Shown here piece by piece: positions 38,371 to 47,579 of a DNA stretch of 64,000 bases; positions within the stretch are counted from its first letter, which is position 1, and each line of letters begins with the position of its first letter. The translations under genes and the position numbers were made by a program. Source of the stretch: Calothrix sp. PCC 7507 (GTDB lineage: Bacteria > Cyanobacteriota > Cyanobacteriia > Cyanobacteriales > Nostocaceae); assembly GCF_000316575.1 (NCBI RefSeq), contig NC_019682.1, forward strand, positions 930,001 to 994,000. Reading direction: 5' to 3'. The notes under the pieces were generated by a model. The model saw only the letters and a list, made by a program, of their open reading frames with translations, did not search any database and had not been told where the DNA came from.

Positions 38371-38961
38371 ATGACACAGGTTACTTTAGAAGCCCTGATC
38401 ACAGGGGCACGTGCTGGCTCTTTAGTTAGCTTTCCGACAGATACAGTTCCTGCATTGGCGGCTTTACCAGATAAAGCCGCATTAATTTTTGCAGCTAAAC
38501 AGCGGAGTCAAGATAAACCATTGATTTTGATGGCAGCTAGTGAGTCAGATTTATGGACTTACGTCCAAGGCAGTGATTTAGAGTATCAAATTTGGCAAGA
38601 ATTAGCGCACAAATATTGGCCAGGAGCGGTAACATTAGTATTGCCAGCGTCGGCGATAGTGCCAAAAGTGATGAATCCCACTGACCCCACGACAATTGGT
38701 GTCAGAGTTCCAGCAAGTGCGATCGCCCAAGCTATTTTGGCTCAAACAGGTCCACTGGCTACCACTAGTGCCAATTTTTCTGGTCAGCCTCCCTTGCAGA
38801 CGATGGCAGAGATTGAGGCGCAGTTCCCTGAAGTTCTAACTCTCAAAGAACCACAATTTCAGGGAGAAATATCAGGGATGGGTTTACCTTCCACCGTTGC
38901 TAAATGGACGGGGACGAATTGGCAAATTTTACGACAGGGTGCAATTAAGTTAAATTTTTAA
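38371..38961 (+). CDS. tsaC: L-threonylcarbamoyladenylate synthase (TsaC/YrdC type)
   Basis: TsaC makes threonylcarbamoyl-AMP from threonine, bicarbonate and ATP, the first step of t6A synthesis. The 196-residue product covers one YrdC domain: VSFPTDTVPALAALPD (about 19-34), KQRSQDKPLILM, YWPGAVTLVLPAS and GVRVPASAIAQAIL, ending with TTSANFSGQPP. The Sua5 C-terminal domain is absent. It starts after about 170 bases that follow a MITE, so it probably has its own promoter. TsaD is encoded about 6 kb upstream. Confidence 0.94.
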   Translation: MTQVTLEALITGARAGSLVSFPTDTVPALAALPDKAALIFAAKQRSQDKPLILMAASESDLWTYVQGSDLEYQIWQELAHKYWPGAVTLVLPASAIVPKVMNPTDPTTIGVRVPASAIAQAILAQTGPLATTSANFSGQPPLQTMAEIEAQFPEVLTLKEPQFQGEISGMGLPSTVAKWTGTNWQILRQGAIKLNF

Positions 38962-39225
38962 CCTGAAAAAGGCTAGATGGCTATAATGTTGTTTTCTCTG
39001 TGTGAATCTCACATCTAAGAGTTAAGACTAGGTATGGGGCATTGGCCATAGAGAATAAATTTAACTACGGACGCAGTGAGCTAGGAACTTGGGTTACTTA
39101 GTAAGAAACAGAAAAATTTTTAATTGCGTCTACGAATTAAAGAACTGGAGTTGAGCCTATAAAAGGGGAAATCCAGGGCTTGATTTTGCATCATTGTCGT
39201 CAATAAAAAAGTTAATATTTGCTAA

Positions 39226-40170
39226 ATGATAAATTGGAGCAACTGGTTATATCTAGGTGCAGGAATGGCACTAGGGACGGGATTATGTTGGTTATTTGTG
39301 CGAAAATCAAATGCCACAGTTAGCTCATCCCCCGTCACGCTAAAAGAGCAACAGATCCTGCAACAATTGCAGCAACTGCAACTGGCATACCAAATGGTTT
39401 GGGAAATGAGCCAGTTTAAAGCGGGTTTTTTGGCACGGACTACTCATGAATTGCGATCGCCTCTAAATGGTCTGATCGGCTTACACCAGTTAATTTTGTC
39501 GGATTTGTGCGAAGATCGGGCTGAAGAGCGAGAATTTATTGCTCAAGCCCACGAACGGGCGCTGAAATTGCTGAAGCTGATTGATGAAATTCTCCGTGTC
39601 GCCAGAACAGATCATGGAACCCACAAATTAGATATCCAGCCGCTAGCGCTAGCTGAAGTTTTGCAAGAAGTCTATCAATTAATTTATCTGTTGGCAGCAA
39701 ATCGGAATTTTCCCTTACAAGTGCTACCCGCAGATCCAGATATTTATGTTGTCGCAGACCCTAGATGGTTACGCCAGGTATTGGTAAATTTAGTAGATAC
39801 CGCTATTACTCAGATGGAGGAAGGCAGTATCTGTATTTCTAGTAATGTTTCACTAAGTAATGATTCTGTCAACATTTGGTTGGATATACCAGCCAATGCT
39901 TTGCCTTGGAGTGAGTCGATAGATTTCATCAAATCTATCGATTTTGTCAATTCTGAAGACAAGCTACCTCAGACTGGTAAAGAGCATCCGACTCTTTCTC
40001 CGGGAATGAAACTATTACTCAATCAAACTTTGTTGGAGACGATGGGAGGAAAGCTAGAGATTGTTTCATCTCCCATCACCAAGGAAGCAGCTGATCAATT
40101 TACCAGACTACAAGTTTCTATCCCCCTATTGATTCCTGAACCTGAATTTCTGCAGCTGTCAGAGAAGTAA
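39226..40170 (+). CDS. hepN: Sensor histidine kinase, HepN-like, with degenerate ATPase domain
   Basis: In Anabaena, HepN (Alr0117) is a histidine kinase needed for heterocyst envelope polysaccharide. The 314-residue product has one N-terminal membrane helix (about 7-24), a Gln-rich coiled coil (about 38-60) and a HisKA domain with phospho-acceptor His74 in TTHELRSPLNG. A HATPase region follows (about 180-305), but the N box reads RQVLVNLVDTAITQ (Thr where Asn is expected) and no DxGxG box is seen. Assignment rests on remembered gene order (Tic22, prmC, tsaC, hepN) and kinase type. Its 3' end overlaps the convergent acetyltransferase gene by 53 bp. No response regulator is adjacent. Confidence 0.75.
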   Translation: MINWSNWLYLGAGMALGTGLCWLFVRKSNATVSSSPVTLKEQQILQQLQQLQLAYQMVWEMSQFKAGFLARTTHELRSPLNGLIGLHQLILSDLCEDRAEEREFIAQAHERALKLLKLIDEILRVARTDHGTHKLDIQPLALAEVLQEVYQLIYLLAANRNFPLQVLPADPDIYVVADPRWLRQVLVNLVDTAITQMEEGSICISSNVSLSNDSVNIWLDIPANALPWSESIDFIKSIDFVNSEDKLPQTGKEHPTLSPGMKLLLNQTLLETMGGKLEIVSSPITKEAADQFTRLQVSIPLLIPEPEFLQLSEK

Positions 40171-40588
40171 GGCTGGATTGGTTGTATAACACCATTGTGG
40201 TGGTTGTGTTGGACTGAAAACCGATTTTTTTATAGAATCCCTGCTGGTGAGTTGTCATTAAATATACACGTTCAACCAATCTCACGCGGGGATGACTCAA
40301 CACTGTTTCCACTAATTTGTTTCCCAAGCCCATCTCACGATAGTCTGGGTGAATAACAACATCCCAAATCGTAGCGCGATAGATGCAATCAGAAGTCGCC
40401 CTAGCAAAGCCTATCAGTTGTTTGTTATCACAGACAGAAATTACTGGATCGCTGTTGGCAATAGCGATACCTAAATCTTCGATGCTGCGTCCTTTAGCCC
40501 AAAAAGCTGCAAGATTGAATAACTCTTGTAATTGGTAAAGGTCAATTTCCGAATGGCGATCGCTAAATTGAATCTGAGAATAATTCAT
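40118..40588 (-). CDS. GNAT-family N-acetyltransferase, paralogue
   Basis: This 156-residue soluble acetyltransferase-fold protein has acetyl-CoA motif A VVIHPDYREMGLGNKLVETV. It shares [10 protein letters not shown] and ATIWDVV with the 184-residue GNAT at 34649-35203, so the two are paralogues. It lacks that protein's N-terminal extension. ATG 40588 was chosen over TTG 40597. The last 53 bp overlap the hepN 3' end on the other strand; the overlapping residues (TSLTAAEIQVQESIGG) are poorly folded in character. The substrate is unknown. Confidence 0.8.
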   Translation of the reverse strand: MNYSQIQFSDRHSEIDLYQLQELFNLAAFWAKGRSIEDLGIAIANSDPVISVCDNKQLIGFARATSDCIYRATIWDVVIHPDYREMGLGNKLVETVLSHPRVRLVERVYLMTTHQQGFYKKIGFQSNTTTTMVLYNQSSLTSLTAAEIQVQESIGG

Positions 40589-40896
40589 TGATAACACTTG
40601 ATGTTAGCGGTATTTTTACCAAATGTAATCTCTATTCTGACAAATTTTGCTACAGATAAACCAGGAGTCAGAATACAGCATTCAGCATTCAGAATCCTTT
40701 ACCCATAAAGGAATAGAGTTTCAATTTAGGAAGAATATTTAATACTAGTTTCGCCCACCATTCCACTCGCTTTTAACCAATATTCAGACGTTCGCAGACT
40801 TTCGTAGAGAAGCCAGTCTGTAGGCTTTACGCTGCGCTATCACCCACTCGCACAGAATTCATACTGACTCCTGAATTCTTCTTATAAACAACTGGC
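40589..40896. other. Intergenic with short palindromes
   Basis: No gene is seen. AGTCAGAATACAGCATTCAGC-type direct repeats lie at about 40666-40693, and a CAGACTTTCGTAGAGAAG palindromic patch lies near 40796-40830. Confidence 0.4.
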
Positions 40897-41475
40897 TTAC
40901 GCAAAAATTGGCTCTAAATTTAAAATAAAACCAGGTAGAATATCTTCCCCAGATAAACTTGTAGGAGATTGTAAAACTTCAGGTGCTTGATGAGGATGAT
41001 AAATTATTACTTGTTTATCTTTAGGGTTGATTAACCAACCAAGTAATAATCCCGCAGCTAAATATTCTTGCATCTTGGCTTGAGTATCTTTCACCTCATC
41101 AGTTTCGGAAACTAATTCCACTGCAAAATCAGGACATAATGGCAAGAATTTTTTCCTTTGTTCTGGTGTGAGAGCATTCCATCTTTCCATCCTTACCCAT
41201 GAAGCATCAGGGGAACGAGTTGCACCATTGGGAAGTTTAAAACCAGTGGACGAATCAAAAGCTTTCCCTAATTTTTTTTGACTGTTCCAAAACCATAATT
41301 GACCTAATAAATCAAAATTACGATTCCCCGTTTCTCCACCAGTGGGCGACATAATGACTAATTCTCCTTCAGCAGTTAATTCTAAACCCAACTCTTTATT
41401 CACAGTAACAAGAAGCTCAAATTCCTCATCCGTAAATTTAAGATTAGGAGGTAATTGCAAAGTTAAATAAGTCAT
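40897..41475 (-). CDS. Uma2-family (DUF820) putative restriction-type endonuclease
   Basis: This 192-residue protein belongs to the large cyanobacterial Uma2/DUF820 family with a PD-(D/E)XK nuclease fold. The expected residues are present: Asp in ATRSPDASWV, then Glu in DFAVELVSETD, with a Lys (EVKDTQAKMQEY) shortly after. The N-terminal GELVIMSPTGGETGNRN and C-terminal GWLINPKDKQVIIYHP are family hallmarks. Cyanobacteria carry dozens of copies; biological role is uncertain. There is no methyltransferase partner beside it. Confidence 0.87.
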   Translation of the reverse strand: MTYLTLQLPPNLKFTDEEFELLVTVNKELGLELTAEGELVIMSPTGGETGNRNFDLLGQLWFWNSQKKLGKAFDSSTGFKLPNGATRSPDASWVRMERWNALTPEQRKKFLPLCPDFAVELVSETDEVKDTQAKMQEYLAAGLLLGWLINPKDKQVIIYHPHQAPEVLQSPTSLSGEDILPGFILNLEPIFA

Positions 41476-41530
41476 AATTAATTTTCTATGTTCAAAGTCC
41501 CAGGAACGTCAGTGACACAATCCCCCAGCT

Positions 41531-41956
41531 TTAGCTGCGGGGGGTTTCAAAAATCCACTTCCATAAAGGATGGGTTTGTCCCTGTTGACGTATACGGCAG
41601 ACTTGTTTTTCTAATTGTTGCTTTTCCTGCTGTGGTAGTCCGAATAGAATATTCCGGCTTTGCCAAATTAAAACAGCCGCAGTCGTACCAATACAAAAGG
41701 CTAAACCAAGGGTTGACAGTGGATGATAAAACAGTCCATAGCGCAGTGCGACCCAAGTAAAATATTGTTGCCAGAGAGTAACTTCTGTATGTAAATCCCA
41801 CAAGCAAAGAGGTGTAATAGTCAGCCATAAACAGCCGACAAACAACCACCTACCGTATACTGTCAACTGATGTAGCCTTTGCACTTGTTGAGCAAAAGAT
41901 GGGTCAGAGTTGTTAGTATATTTGCCGTTGATTGATGGTTGTTCCGGTTGATCCAT
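41531..41956 (-). CDS. Hypothetical two-helix membrane protein (141 aa)
   Basis: I do not recognise a named family. The product has a polar N-terminus (about 1-35), helix 1 at about 37-55 (WLFVGCLWLTITPLCLWDL), helix 2 at about 77-98 (PLSTLGLAFCIGTTAAVLIW) and a basic, Gln-rich C-terminal part. It lies about 130 bases downstream of secF on the same strand, separated by STRR repeats, so any link with secDF is uncertain. Confidence 0.7.
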   Translation of the reverse strand: MDQPEQPSINGKYTNNSDPSFAQQVQRLHQLTVYGRWLFVGCLWLTITPLCLWDLHTEVTLWQQYFTWVALRYGLFYHPLSTLGLAFCIGTTAAVLIWQSRNILFGLPQQEKQQLEKQVCRIRQQGQTHPLWKWIFETPRS

Positions 41957-41967
41957 AGGAGATGAGG

Positions 41968-42040
41968 GACTGGGGGCTGGGGACTGGGGGCTGGGGATTG
42001 CACTTCGACTACGCTCAGTGTCCGGGGATTGGGGATTGGG
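41968..42040. repeat. STRR arrays between secF and the membrane gene
   Basis: GGGGGCTGGGGACT units (about 41970-41997) are followed by CACTTCGACTACGCTCAGTG and GGGGATTGGGGATTGGGGG. Family STRR. Confidence 0.8.
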
Positions 42041-42090
42041 GGAAAAAATTAATGACTCTTTCCTATTGCCTATTGCCTATTGCCTGTTGC

Positions 42091-43077
42091 CTAACTATCG
42101 GCAGATGTATCAATTGATTCAGCACTTACTACTACTGGCGATCGCTCAGTACGTTCTCGCCACCAAGTTAATAAAGTACTAGCAATGAAAATGCTGGAAT
42201 AAGCGCCCATTGTAAAGCCAATAATTAGGGCTAAGGCAAAGTTTTTGAGGGTGTCTCCACCAAACAAAAAGATGGCAAATAATGTCAGCAACACAGTTAA
42301 GGTTGTATTGATTGACCTGCCTAGGGTTTGGTTGACTGCATCATCAACAATGTCAGTGATGGGGCGGTTGGGATTGATTTGTAGTGTTTCCCGGATGCGA
42401 TCGTAAATCACTACTGTGTCGTTGACGGAAAAACCTGTAATTGTTAGTAGGGCGACGATGAAGAGGCTATCGACTTCAGTACCTATTACTAAGCCTAAAA
42501 TCGAAAAAACCCCTGTTGTGATCAAAATATCATGAAACAGAGCGACGATCGCAAATACGGCATAGTCTAATTGGAAGCGGAAACTCAAATAGACAACGAT
42601 GCCCAAAAAGGAGACAATCAGGGCTAATAACCCAGAGGTGAACAACTCTCGCCCTAAGGTAGGGCTAACATCGTCTAGCTGGTTTTTGCTCTGGTCGAAA
42701 ACACCAATTTTCTCACTTAAAGCATTTTGTAACTTGGTACGCTGTTCCAGCTCTAATTTTTTAGTGCGGATTAAGATGCCATTTTCGGCTTTTGTGTCTT
42801 TATCAGCGACAATTTGGATGCTGCTGTCACCTAGTCCCTGGGCTTTAGCTACTTCCCGGACTAAATTGATATCTATTGGCTTGTCGCAGTTACCAGGTTT
42901 TGTGCAGTCTCTTTCTAGCTGTAATCTTGTCCCACCAACAAAGTCCAAACTAGGACGTAAGGGAGCGTTAATTTTGGGATTTTGCCAAGAAATTATCATT
43001 GAGGCGATACCTGCAACGATAATAGCAAGAGAAATTGTCCACCAAAGCGATCGCGATTTGTTAATACTGAGTTTCAT
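42091..43077 (-). CDS. secF: Protein translocase subunit SecF
   Basis: SecF pairs with SecD in the cytoplasmic or thylakoid membrane and aids Sec-dependent export using the proton-motive force. The 328-residue product has an N-terminal helix, a periplasmic domain with [16 protein letters not shown], and five further helices carrying [15 protein letters not shown] and [23 protein letters not shown]. Its ATG overlaps the secD stop (ATGA), so translation is coupled. The insert [10 protein letters not shown] adds two cysteines in the periplasmic part. Confidence 0.96.
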   Translation of the reverse strand: MKLSINKSRSLWWTISLAIIVAGIASMIISWQNPKINAPLRPSLDFVGGTRLQLERDCTKPGNCDKPIDINLVREVAKAQGLGDSSIQIVADKDTKAENGILIRTKKLELEQRTKLQNALSEKIGVFDQSKNQLDDVSPTLGRELFTSGLLALIVSFLGIVVYLSFRFQLDYAVFAIVALFHDILITTGVFSILGLVIGTEVDSLFIVALLTITGFSVNDTVVIYDRIRETLQINPNRPITDIVDDAVNQTLGRSINTTLTVLLTLFAIFLFGGDTLKNFALALIIGFTMGAYSSIFIASTLLTWWRERTERSPVVVSAESIDTSADS

Positions 43078-44495
43078 TGAGCCACCTCTGCCTTATTTGA
43101 TGCTGGCAGGTTCGGAGAGAAAAGTTCTGGTTTCCGCAGTGCAGGTATGGAGATTGCCAAAAACATGAAAGTACGACTACAGGTAATAGCAGTGAACATA
43201 CTGACTGCCACACCTAAAGCCAAAGTTAGGGCAAAGCCTTTAACCAAACCAGATCCTAGCCAGAAGAGGGCAGCACAAGCAATGACTGTGGTCACGTTAC
43301 CATCTAAAATACTAGAAAAGGCGCGGTAAAATCCAGACTCTACAGAACGATATAGGGTTTTGCCTGCTTGCAATTCTTCCCTTGTGCGCTCAAAAATTAG
43401 CACGTTTGCATCTACAGCCATACCAATGCTGAGGATAAAACCAGCAATTCCGGGCAGGGTTAAGGTGACACCAAACAAAGCGAATGTTGCCCAGGTCAAC
43501 AAGGAGTAGATTAGTAGGGCGATATCAGCTATGACACCTGGTAGTCGATAGTAGACCACCATAAAGATTAATACTAAAGCTAGACCACCAAGTCCAGCGT
43601 AAATACTGCTTTGAATACTATCTTTACCCAAGGTTGCACCAACGGTGCGAATTTCGGCAATTTTGACTGGTACAGGTAATGCACCACCCCGTAGCTGCAC
43701 ACCCACGTCGTTAGCTTCTTGGGCTGTAAACCGACCTGTAATCACAGCGCGACCACCAGTAATCCCAGCGGTAGCAAATTCTGGTGGTACACTCGGAGCG
43801 CTCTTGAGTTCATTGTCTACAAAAATACCAATGCTGCGACCAGTACCAGCGAGGTTTTTGGTGAGTCCGGCAAATAGTTTACCACCTTCATCATCGAAGT
43901 GAATGGCAATATTCCAATTATTATCGCCGCCTTGAGTGGGTTCACCGTAGGCATCTTTAAGGAATTTACCAGTCAGTGGTGGGGTTGTGCTTTCAAACAA
44001 TTCAGCGATCGCTTCGTTATTCTTTTGCAACTCTTCTTGATTTTTCGCAATTGCTGCACTGTCCTGAGATTTTCTTAATTCTTCCTGCTTGGCTTTTAGT
44101 TCAGTTCGGGAAACTTGAAAAGCACGCAGTGGAATTTCTGTACTAGGTTTTTGTGTGCGGAATTCTAATTGCGCCGTACCCTTTAACACCCGTTCTGCTT
44201 CTACTGGGTCATTAACTCCTGGTAGCTGCACAAGAATTTTGTTGGTGTTCTGTACTATTTGAATCACTGGCTCAGAAACGCCAAGACCGTTAATACGACC
44301 CTCAACGACTTTTTGCACAGCTTCTAATTCGCGTTGGGTGATTTTGGGAATTTCCGGTGTAGTTAGCACCTCAATTGTGAGCTGTGATCCTCCGCGCAAA
44401 TCTAGTCCTAAGGGTATAGGAATCGTAGCAATCACCGTAATGGCGGCGATTACCAGAACAAAAATCAAGGCTAATAGCGATCGCTGTCTTTGCAT
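43074..44495 (-). CDS. secD: Protein translocase subunit SecD
   Basis: SecD is the larger proton-driven subunit of SecDF. The 473-residue product has an N-terminal helix (about 7-26), [14 protein letters not shown] (D1), a long P1 periplasmic domain (about 35-280) with a Glu/Lys/Gln-rich coiled insert (about 120-165), and six-helix RND-type membrane part with [20 protein letters not shown] and [17 protein letters not shown]. The start was set at ATG 44495 ([12 protein letters not shown]); an in-frame TTG at 44516 is possible. A truncated paralogue lies directly upstream. Confidence 0.94.
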   Translation of the reverse strand: MQRQRSLLALIFVLVIAAITVIATIPIPLGLDLRGGSQLTIEVLTTPEIPKITQRELEAVQKVVEGRINGLGVSEPVIQIVQNTNKILVQLPGVNDPVEAERVLKGTAQLEFRTQKPSTEIPLRAFQVSRTELKAKQEELRKSQDSAAIAKNQEELQKNNEAIAELFESTTPPLTGKFLKDAYGEPTQGGDNNWNIAIHFDDEGGKLFAGLTKNLAGTGRSIGIFVDNELKSAPSVPPEFATAGITGGRAVITGRFTAQEANDVGVQLRGGALPVPVKIAEIRTVGATLGKDSIQSSIYAGLGGLALVLIFMVVYYRLPGVIADIALLIYSLLTWATFALFGVTLTLPGIAGFILSIGMAVDANVLIFERTREELQAGKTLYRSVESGFYRAFSSILDGNVTTVIACAALFWLGSGLVKGFALTLALGVAVSMFTAITCSRTFMFLAISIPALRKPELFSPNLPASNKAEVAQ

Positions 44496-44560
44496 ACCGT
44501 AACTCGCAACTGACAAAGGCTATAATAGCGCTCTTTTAGACAGTTATCAGTTAACAGTTA

Positions 44561-45439
44561 TCAGTTATCAGTCTGTTCACTGTTAACTAATTTAATTTTC
44601 ACTGGAACTGGTAACGCCCCACCCCGTAACTGTATGCCTAAGTCCTTGGCTTGTTGGGCTGTAAACCTTCCGGTAATTACAGCCCGACCACCAGTAATCC
44701 CGGTATCCGCAAATTCTGGACCGACTATGGGAGAGCTGATGAGTTCATTATCTAGAAAAATACCAAGACTACGTCCAGTTCCAGCCAGATTTTTAGTAAG
44801 TTTAGTAAATAGCGCGTCACCCTCTTGATTGAAGGCAATAGCAACACTCCAGTTGTCACCCTGGGAGGGTTCACCGTAGGCATCCTTGAGGAATCTACCT
44901 GTGAGTGGTGGGTTGGTGCTGGTAAATATTTTAGCGATCGCTACTTGATTCTTCTGCAAATCTGCTAAATTTTTAGCGATCGCCACTTGATCATTTCTGA
45001 TTTTTAAATCTGCCTGATTTAACTTCAGTGCTGCTCTTGATGCCTGTAAAGCCAGCAATTCTTTTTCTGTACCACGCTTTTGCGGGCGGAATTCTAACTG
45101 TGCTGTACTCCCCAAAATCCGTTGAGCTTGCTCTAAATCTTTAACTCCTGGTAGCCGGACGATAATTTTATCTGTGCCAGATTTTTCAATTACTGCTTGC
45201 CAAATCCCCAAACCGTTAATACGTCCTTCAACAACCTTTTTAACAGCTTCCAGTTCTCGTGAGGATATTTGCGGAATTTCTGGTGTTTTTTGTAACTCAA
45301 TAATTAACTGAGAACTTCCCCGGAGGTTTTGATTTTGTCCTAACAGTACGGAATTACAAGAACTCAACGCCATTACCGCGACTACTTGAGTTGATATTAG
45401 GGCTAACAATGAGCGTTTTCTTTGCATACCATAGCTCAT
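44561..45439 (-). CDS. Stand-alone SecD periplasmic-domain lipoprotein
   Basis: The 292-residue protein is a paralogue of SecD without the membrane-embedded part. It starts like SecD (SYGMQRKRSLLALI) but has a lipoprotein signal with lipobox LSSC (Cys28). The P1 domain follows, with [40 protein letters not shown] and [20 protein letters not shown], and the frame stops shortly after GALPVPVKI, where SecD continues into helix 2. It shares the SecD leader sequence, so it arose by tandem duplication and truncation. The frame is intact, so it is probably functional, perhaps a chaperone-like partner at the export site. That role is inferred. Confidence 0.85.
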   Translation of the reverse strand: MSYGMQRKRSLLALISTQVVAVMALSSCNSVLLGQNQNLRGSSQLIIELQKTPEIPQISSRELEAVKKVVEGRINGLGIWQAVIEKSGTDKIIVRLPGVKDLEQAQRILGSTAQLEFRPQKRGTEKELLALQASRAALKLNQADLKIRNDQVAIAKNLADLQKNQVAIAKIFTSTNPPLTGRFLKDAYGEPSQGDNWSVAIAFNQEGDALFTKLTKNLAGTGRSLGIFLDNELISSPIVGPEFADTGITGGRAVITGRFTAQQAKDLGIQLRGGALPVPVKIKLVNSEQTDN

Positions 45440-45464
45440 GACTCACAAAAGCCATAATAGCGCC

Positions 45465-45712
45465 ATAGCGGTTCTCAGTTGGATGTAACGCCGTGTGCGA
45501 CTTTCTCTCAGACCTAACCCCCAACCCCTTCCCTACAAGGGAAGGGGAGCAAGAATCAAAGCTTCTCTCCGTTTCGGGGAGAGGTTTGGAGAGGGGTTTT
45601 AAGAATAAGTCGCACATCGCGTGATGTAACACAAAATTATATCGTCGCTTGTAGGGTCACGGCAATGCCGTGACCTTATGAGTGTATTGGACTCAAGCGA
45701 TAACCGCTATAT
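45465..45712. repeat. Foldback repeat (family E), copy 2, interrupted
   Basis: ATAGCGGTTCTCAGTTGGAT at the left pairs with the right end (TTGGACTCAAGCGATAACCG, then CTATAT). The interior matches 3453-3784. A different element (45490-45622) is inserted in it. Confidence 0.6.
45490..45622. mobile_element. Inserted foldback element (family F)
   Basis: This 133-bp element has complementary ends (GTGTGCGACTT and AAGTCGCACA), with internal stems CCCCTTCCCT/AGGGAAGGGG and CTCTCCgtttcgGGGAGAG. It is flanked by GATGTAAC on both sides (45482-45489 and 45623-45630), an apparent 8-bp target duplication. Confidence 0.65.
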
Positions 45713-45826
45713 TTTTGGGAGTTATTTAAGTTATTGGTTAAGAATTATGAGAGCAGACAAAATATTTTGCCACGAATCAATAATTTGTGGCATATATAGA
45801 GATAATGTGGCACTAAAATTCTGAGG

Positions 45827-46093
45827 ATGTCTGAATTACCTGCATACGCTGAAGTTCATTTGGGTCCCCAAGGTCGCGTGGTGATTCCTGCATCTTTAAG
45901 GCGATCGCTTGGCTTGGAAGCAGGGGATATCTTGATTGCCCGTCTGGAAGCAGGGCGGCTCGTTTTGGAAAAACAAGAGACTATTAAGCATAGACTCAAA
46001 GCTCGCTTTTCACACATACCCAAGGATATCAGTCTTGCTAATGATTTGTTAGCAGAACGCCGGGAAGAAGCCAAAAAAGAGTTTAGTGAATGA
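45827..46093 (+). CDS. AbrB/SpoVT-type antitoxin (VapB-like)
   Basis: The 88-residue protein has an N-terminal swapped-hairpin AbrB domain, GPQGRVVIPASLRRSLGLEA with GDILIARLEAG, followed by a charged tail (KHRLKARFSHIP, AERREEAKKEFSE) that would bind the toxin. Its stop overlaps the start of the PIN-domain gene (ATGA), the standard coupled arrangement. As in other such modules it likely represses its own promoter, which should lie in the roughly 110 bases upstream. A family-E repeat is immediately 5'. Confidence 0.85.
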   Translation: MSELPAYAEVHLGPQGRVVIPASLRRSLGLEAGDILIARLEAGRLVLEKQETIKHRLKARFSHIPKDISLANDLLAERREEAKKEFSE

Positions 46094-46470
46094 AAACAGT
46101 TCTTGACGCTTCGGCTGTGCTGGCCTATTTACAGGACGAACCAGGTAGTGAGGTAGTGGAGGTAGTGCTAGCTGAGTCGGTGATTTCGAGTGTCAATTGG
46201 GCAGAAGTAGTACAAAAAGCGATCGCTGCTGGTGTAGTCGTTGATGGTATGGGCGACGACTTGGAAGCGCTGGGACTGGAAACATACCCATTCACGCGAG
46301 ATGATGCCGAAGTGACAGGGCGAATCTGGCAACAAACTCGACAGTACGGTCTGTCTCTAGGCGATCGCGCTTGTCTGAGTCTGGGACTGAGGCTGAATAT
46401 TCCAGTTTTGACAACTGATCGAGTGTGGAGAAACCTGGATTTAGCTTTGGATGTACGCGTAATTCGTTAA
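46090..46470 (+). CDS. PIN-domain toxin (VapC-like ribonuclease)
   Basis: The 126-residue product is a PIN-domain Mg2+-dependent endoribonuclease, the toxin of the pair. Expected acidic residues are Asp6 (VLDASAV), Glu39 (SVNWAEV), Asp92 (LSLGDRACLSLG) and Asp110 (VLTTDRVW). The set is complete, so the enzyme is probably active when free of antitoxin. It is translationally coupled to the AbrB-type gene by a 4-bp overlap. RNA target not predictable. Confidence 0.9.
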   Translation: MKTVLDASAVLAYLQDEPGSEVVEVVLAESVISSVNWAEVVQKAIAAGVVVDGMGDDLEALGLETYPFTRDDAEVTGRIWQQTRQYGLSLGDRACLSLGLRLNIPVLTTDRVWRNLDLALDVRVIR

Positions 46471-46483
46471 CAGCTTAAGTATT

Positions 46484-46595
46484 TGTCAAGGGTCAAGGGT
46501 CAAATGTCAAGGGTCAAGAATGATTATCCCCAGTCCCCGGACACTGAGCGTAGTCGAAGTGCAGTCCCCAGTCCCCAGTCCCCAGTCCCCAGTCC
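46484..46595. repeat. STRR arrays up to the pdhB stop codon
   Basis: CAAGGGT heptamers (about 46488-46520) are followed by CACTGAGCGTAGTCGAAGTG and then AGTCCCC heptamers, ending at the pdhB stop codon. Confidence 0.8.
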
Positions 46596-47579
46596 CTATA
46601 CTCGCGCAGCTACCATTTTTTCTACAGCTTCCACAATTTGTTCTGGTTGGACAATTGTCAGCCGCTCCAGATTGCCATTGTAAGGTGTGGGAATATCTTG
46701 AGAAGAGAGCCGCAACACGGGCGCATCTAATTCATCAAATAAGCGATCGTTAATTGAAGCGATGACTTCTGCAGCAATTCCCCCAGTCCGCATCGCCTCT
46801 TCGACAATAATCACACGATGGGTTTTGCGGATAGATGCACCAATGGTGTCAAAATCTAGTGGCTTGAGTGATATCAAGTCAATTACTTCTGGGTCGTAAC
46901 CTGATTTTTCCAGAGTTTTCACCGCTTGCAACACATGGTGCCGCATTCTGGAATAAGTCAGAATTGTCACATCTTTACCGGAACGCACAACTTCAGCCTT
47001 ATCCAAAGGTAGATAATATTCTTCTTCTGGTAAGTTTTCTTTTAAGTTGTAGAGGAGAACGTGTTCAAAGAACAACACCGGGTTATCATCACGGATAGCA
47101 GATTTTAGCAACCCTTTAGCATTGTAAGGTGTAGAGCAGGTGACAATCTTCAACCCAGGAACGGCTTGGAAGTAGGTTTCTAGTCGCTGAGAATGCTCTG
47201 CCCCTAGCTGCCGTCCTACACCCCCAGGGCCCCGAATTACCATCGGAATTTTAAAATTACCGCCGGAAGTGTAGCGTAGCATCCCAGCGTTGTTAGCTAT
47301 CTGGTTAAAGGCTAGCAGTAAGAAGCCCATGTTCATTCCCTCAATGATGGGTCTTAACCCAGTCATTGCGGCTCCCACAGCCATACCAGTAAAGCTATTT
47401 TCTGCAATGGGTGTATCTAAAATTCGGAGTTCGCCATATTTTTTGTATAAATCTTTGGTGACTTTGTAGGAACCGCCATAGTGTCCTACATCTTCGCCAA
47501 GCACGAATACACTAGAGTCACGCGCCATTTCTTCATCAATGGCTTCCCGCAGGGCGTTGAAAAATAGAGTTTCTGCCAT
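46596..47579 (-). CDS. pdhB: Pyruvate dehydrogenase E1 component, beta subunit
   Basis: With the alpha subunit this thiamine-diphosphate enzyme decarboxylates pyruvate to feed acetyl-CoA. The 327-residue product has the family start [55 protein letters not shown] and the C-terminal transketolase domain with [20 protein letters not shown] and [16 protein letters not shown]. The alpha subunit and E2/E3 are not in the window, as is normal in cyanobacteria where these genes are scattered. Confidence 0.94.
   Translation of the reverse strand: MAETLFFNALREAIDEEMARDSSVFVLGEDVGHYGGSYKVTKDLYKKYGELRILDTPIAENSFTGMAVGAAMTGLRPIIEGMNMGFLLLAFNQIANNAGMLRYTSGGNFKIPMVIRGPGGVGRQLGAEHSQRLETYFQAVPGLKIVTCSTPYNAKGLLKSAIRDDNPVLFFEHVLLYNLKENLPEEEYYLPLDKAEVVRSGKDVTILTYSRMRHHVLQAVKTLEKSGYDPEVIDLISLKPLDFDTIGASIRKTHRVIIVEEAMRTGGIAAEVIASINDRLFDELDAPVLRLSSQDIPTPYNGNLERLTIVQPEQIVEAVEKMVAARV

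Noticed and set aside
45354-45632. 92-codon frame reading KPLPETERSFDSCSPSLVGK
   Set aside because: It is a translation of the family-F repeat, whose GGGGAGAGG/CCTTCCC stems commonly give such spurious frames.
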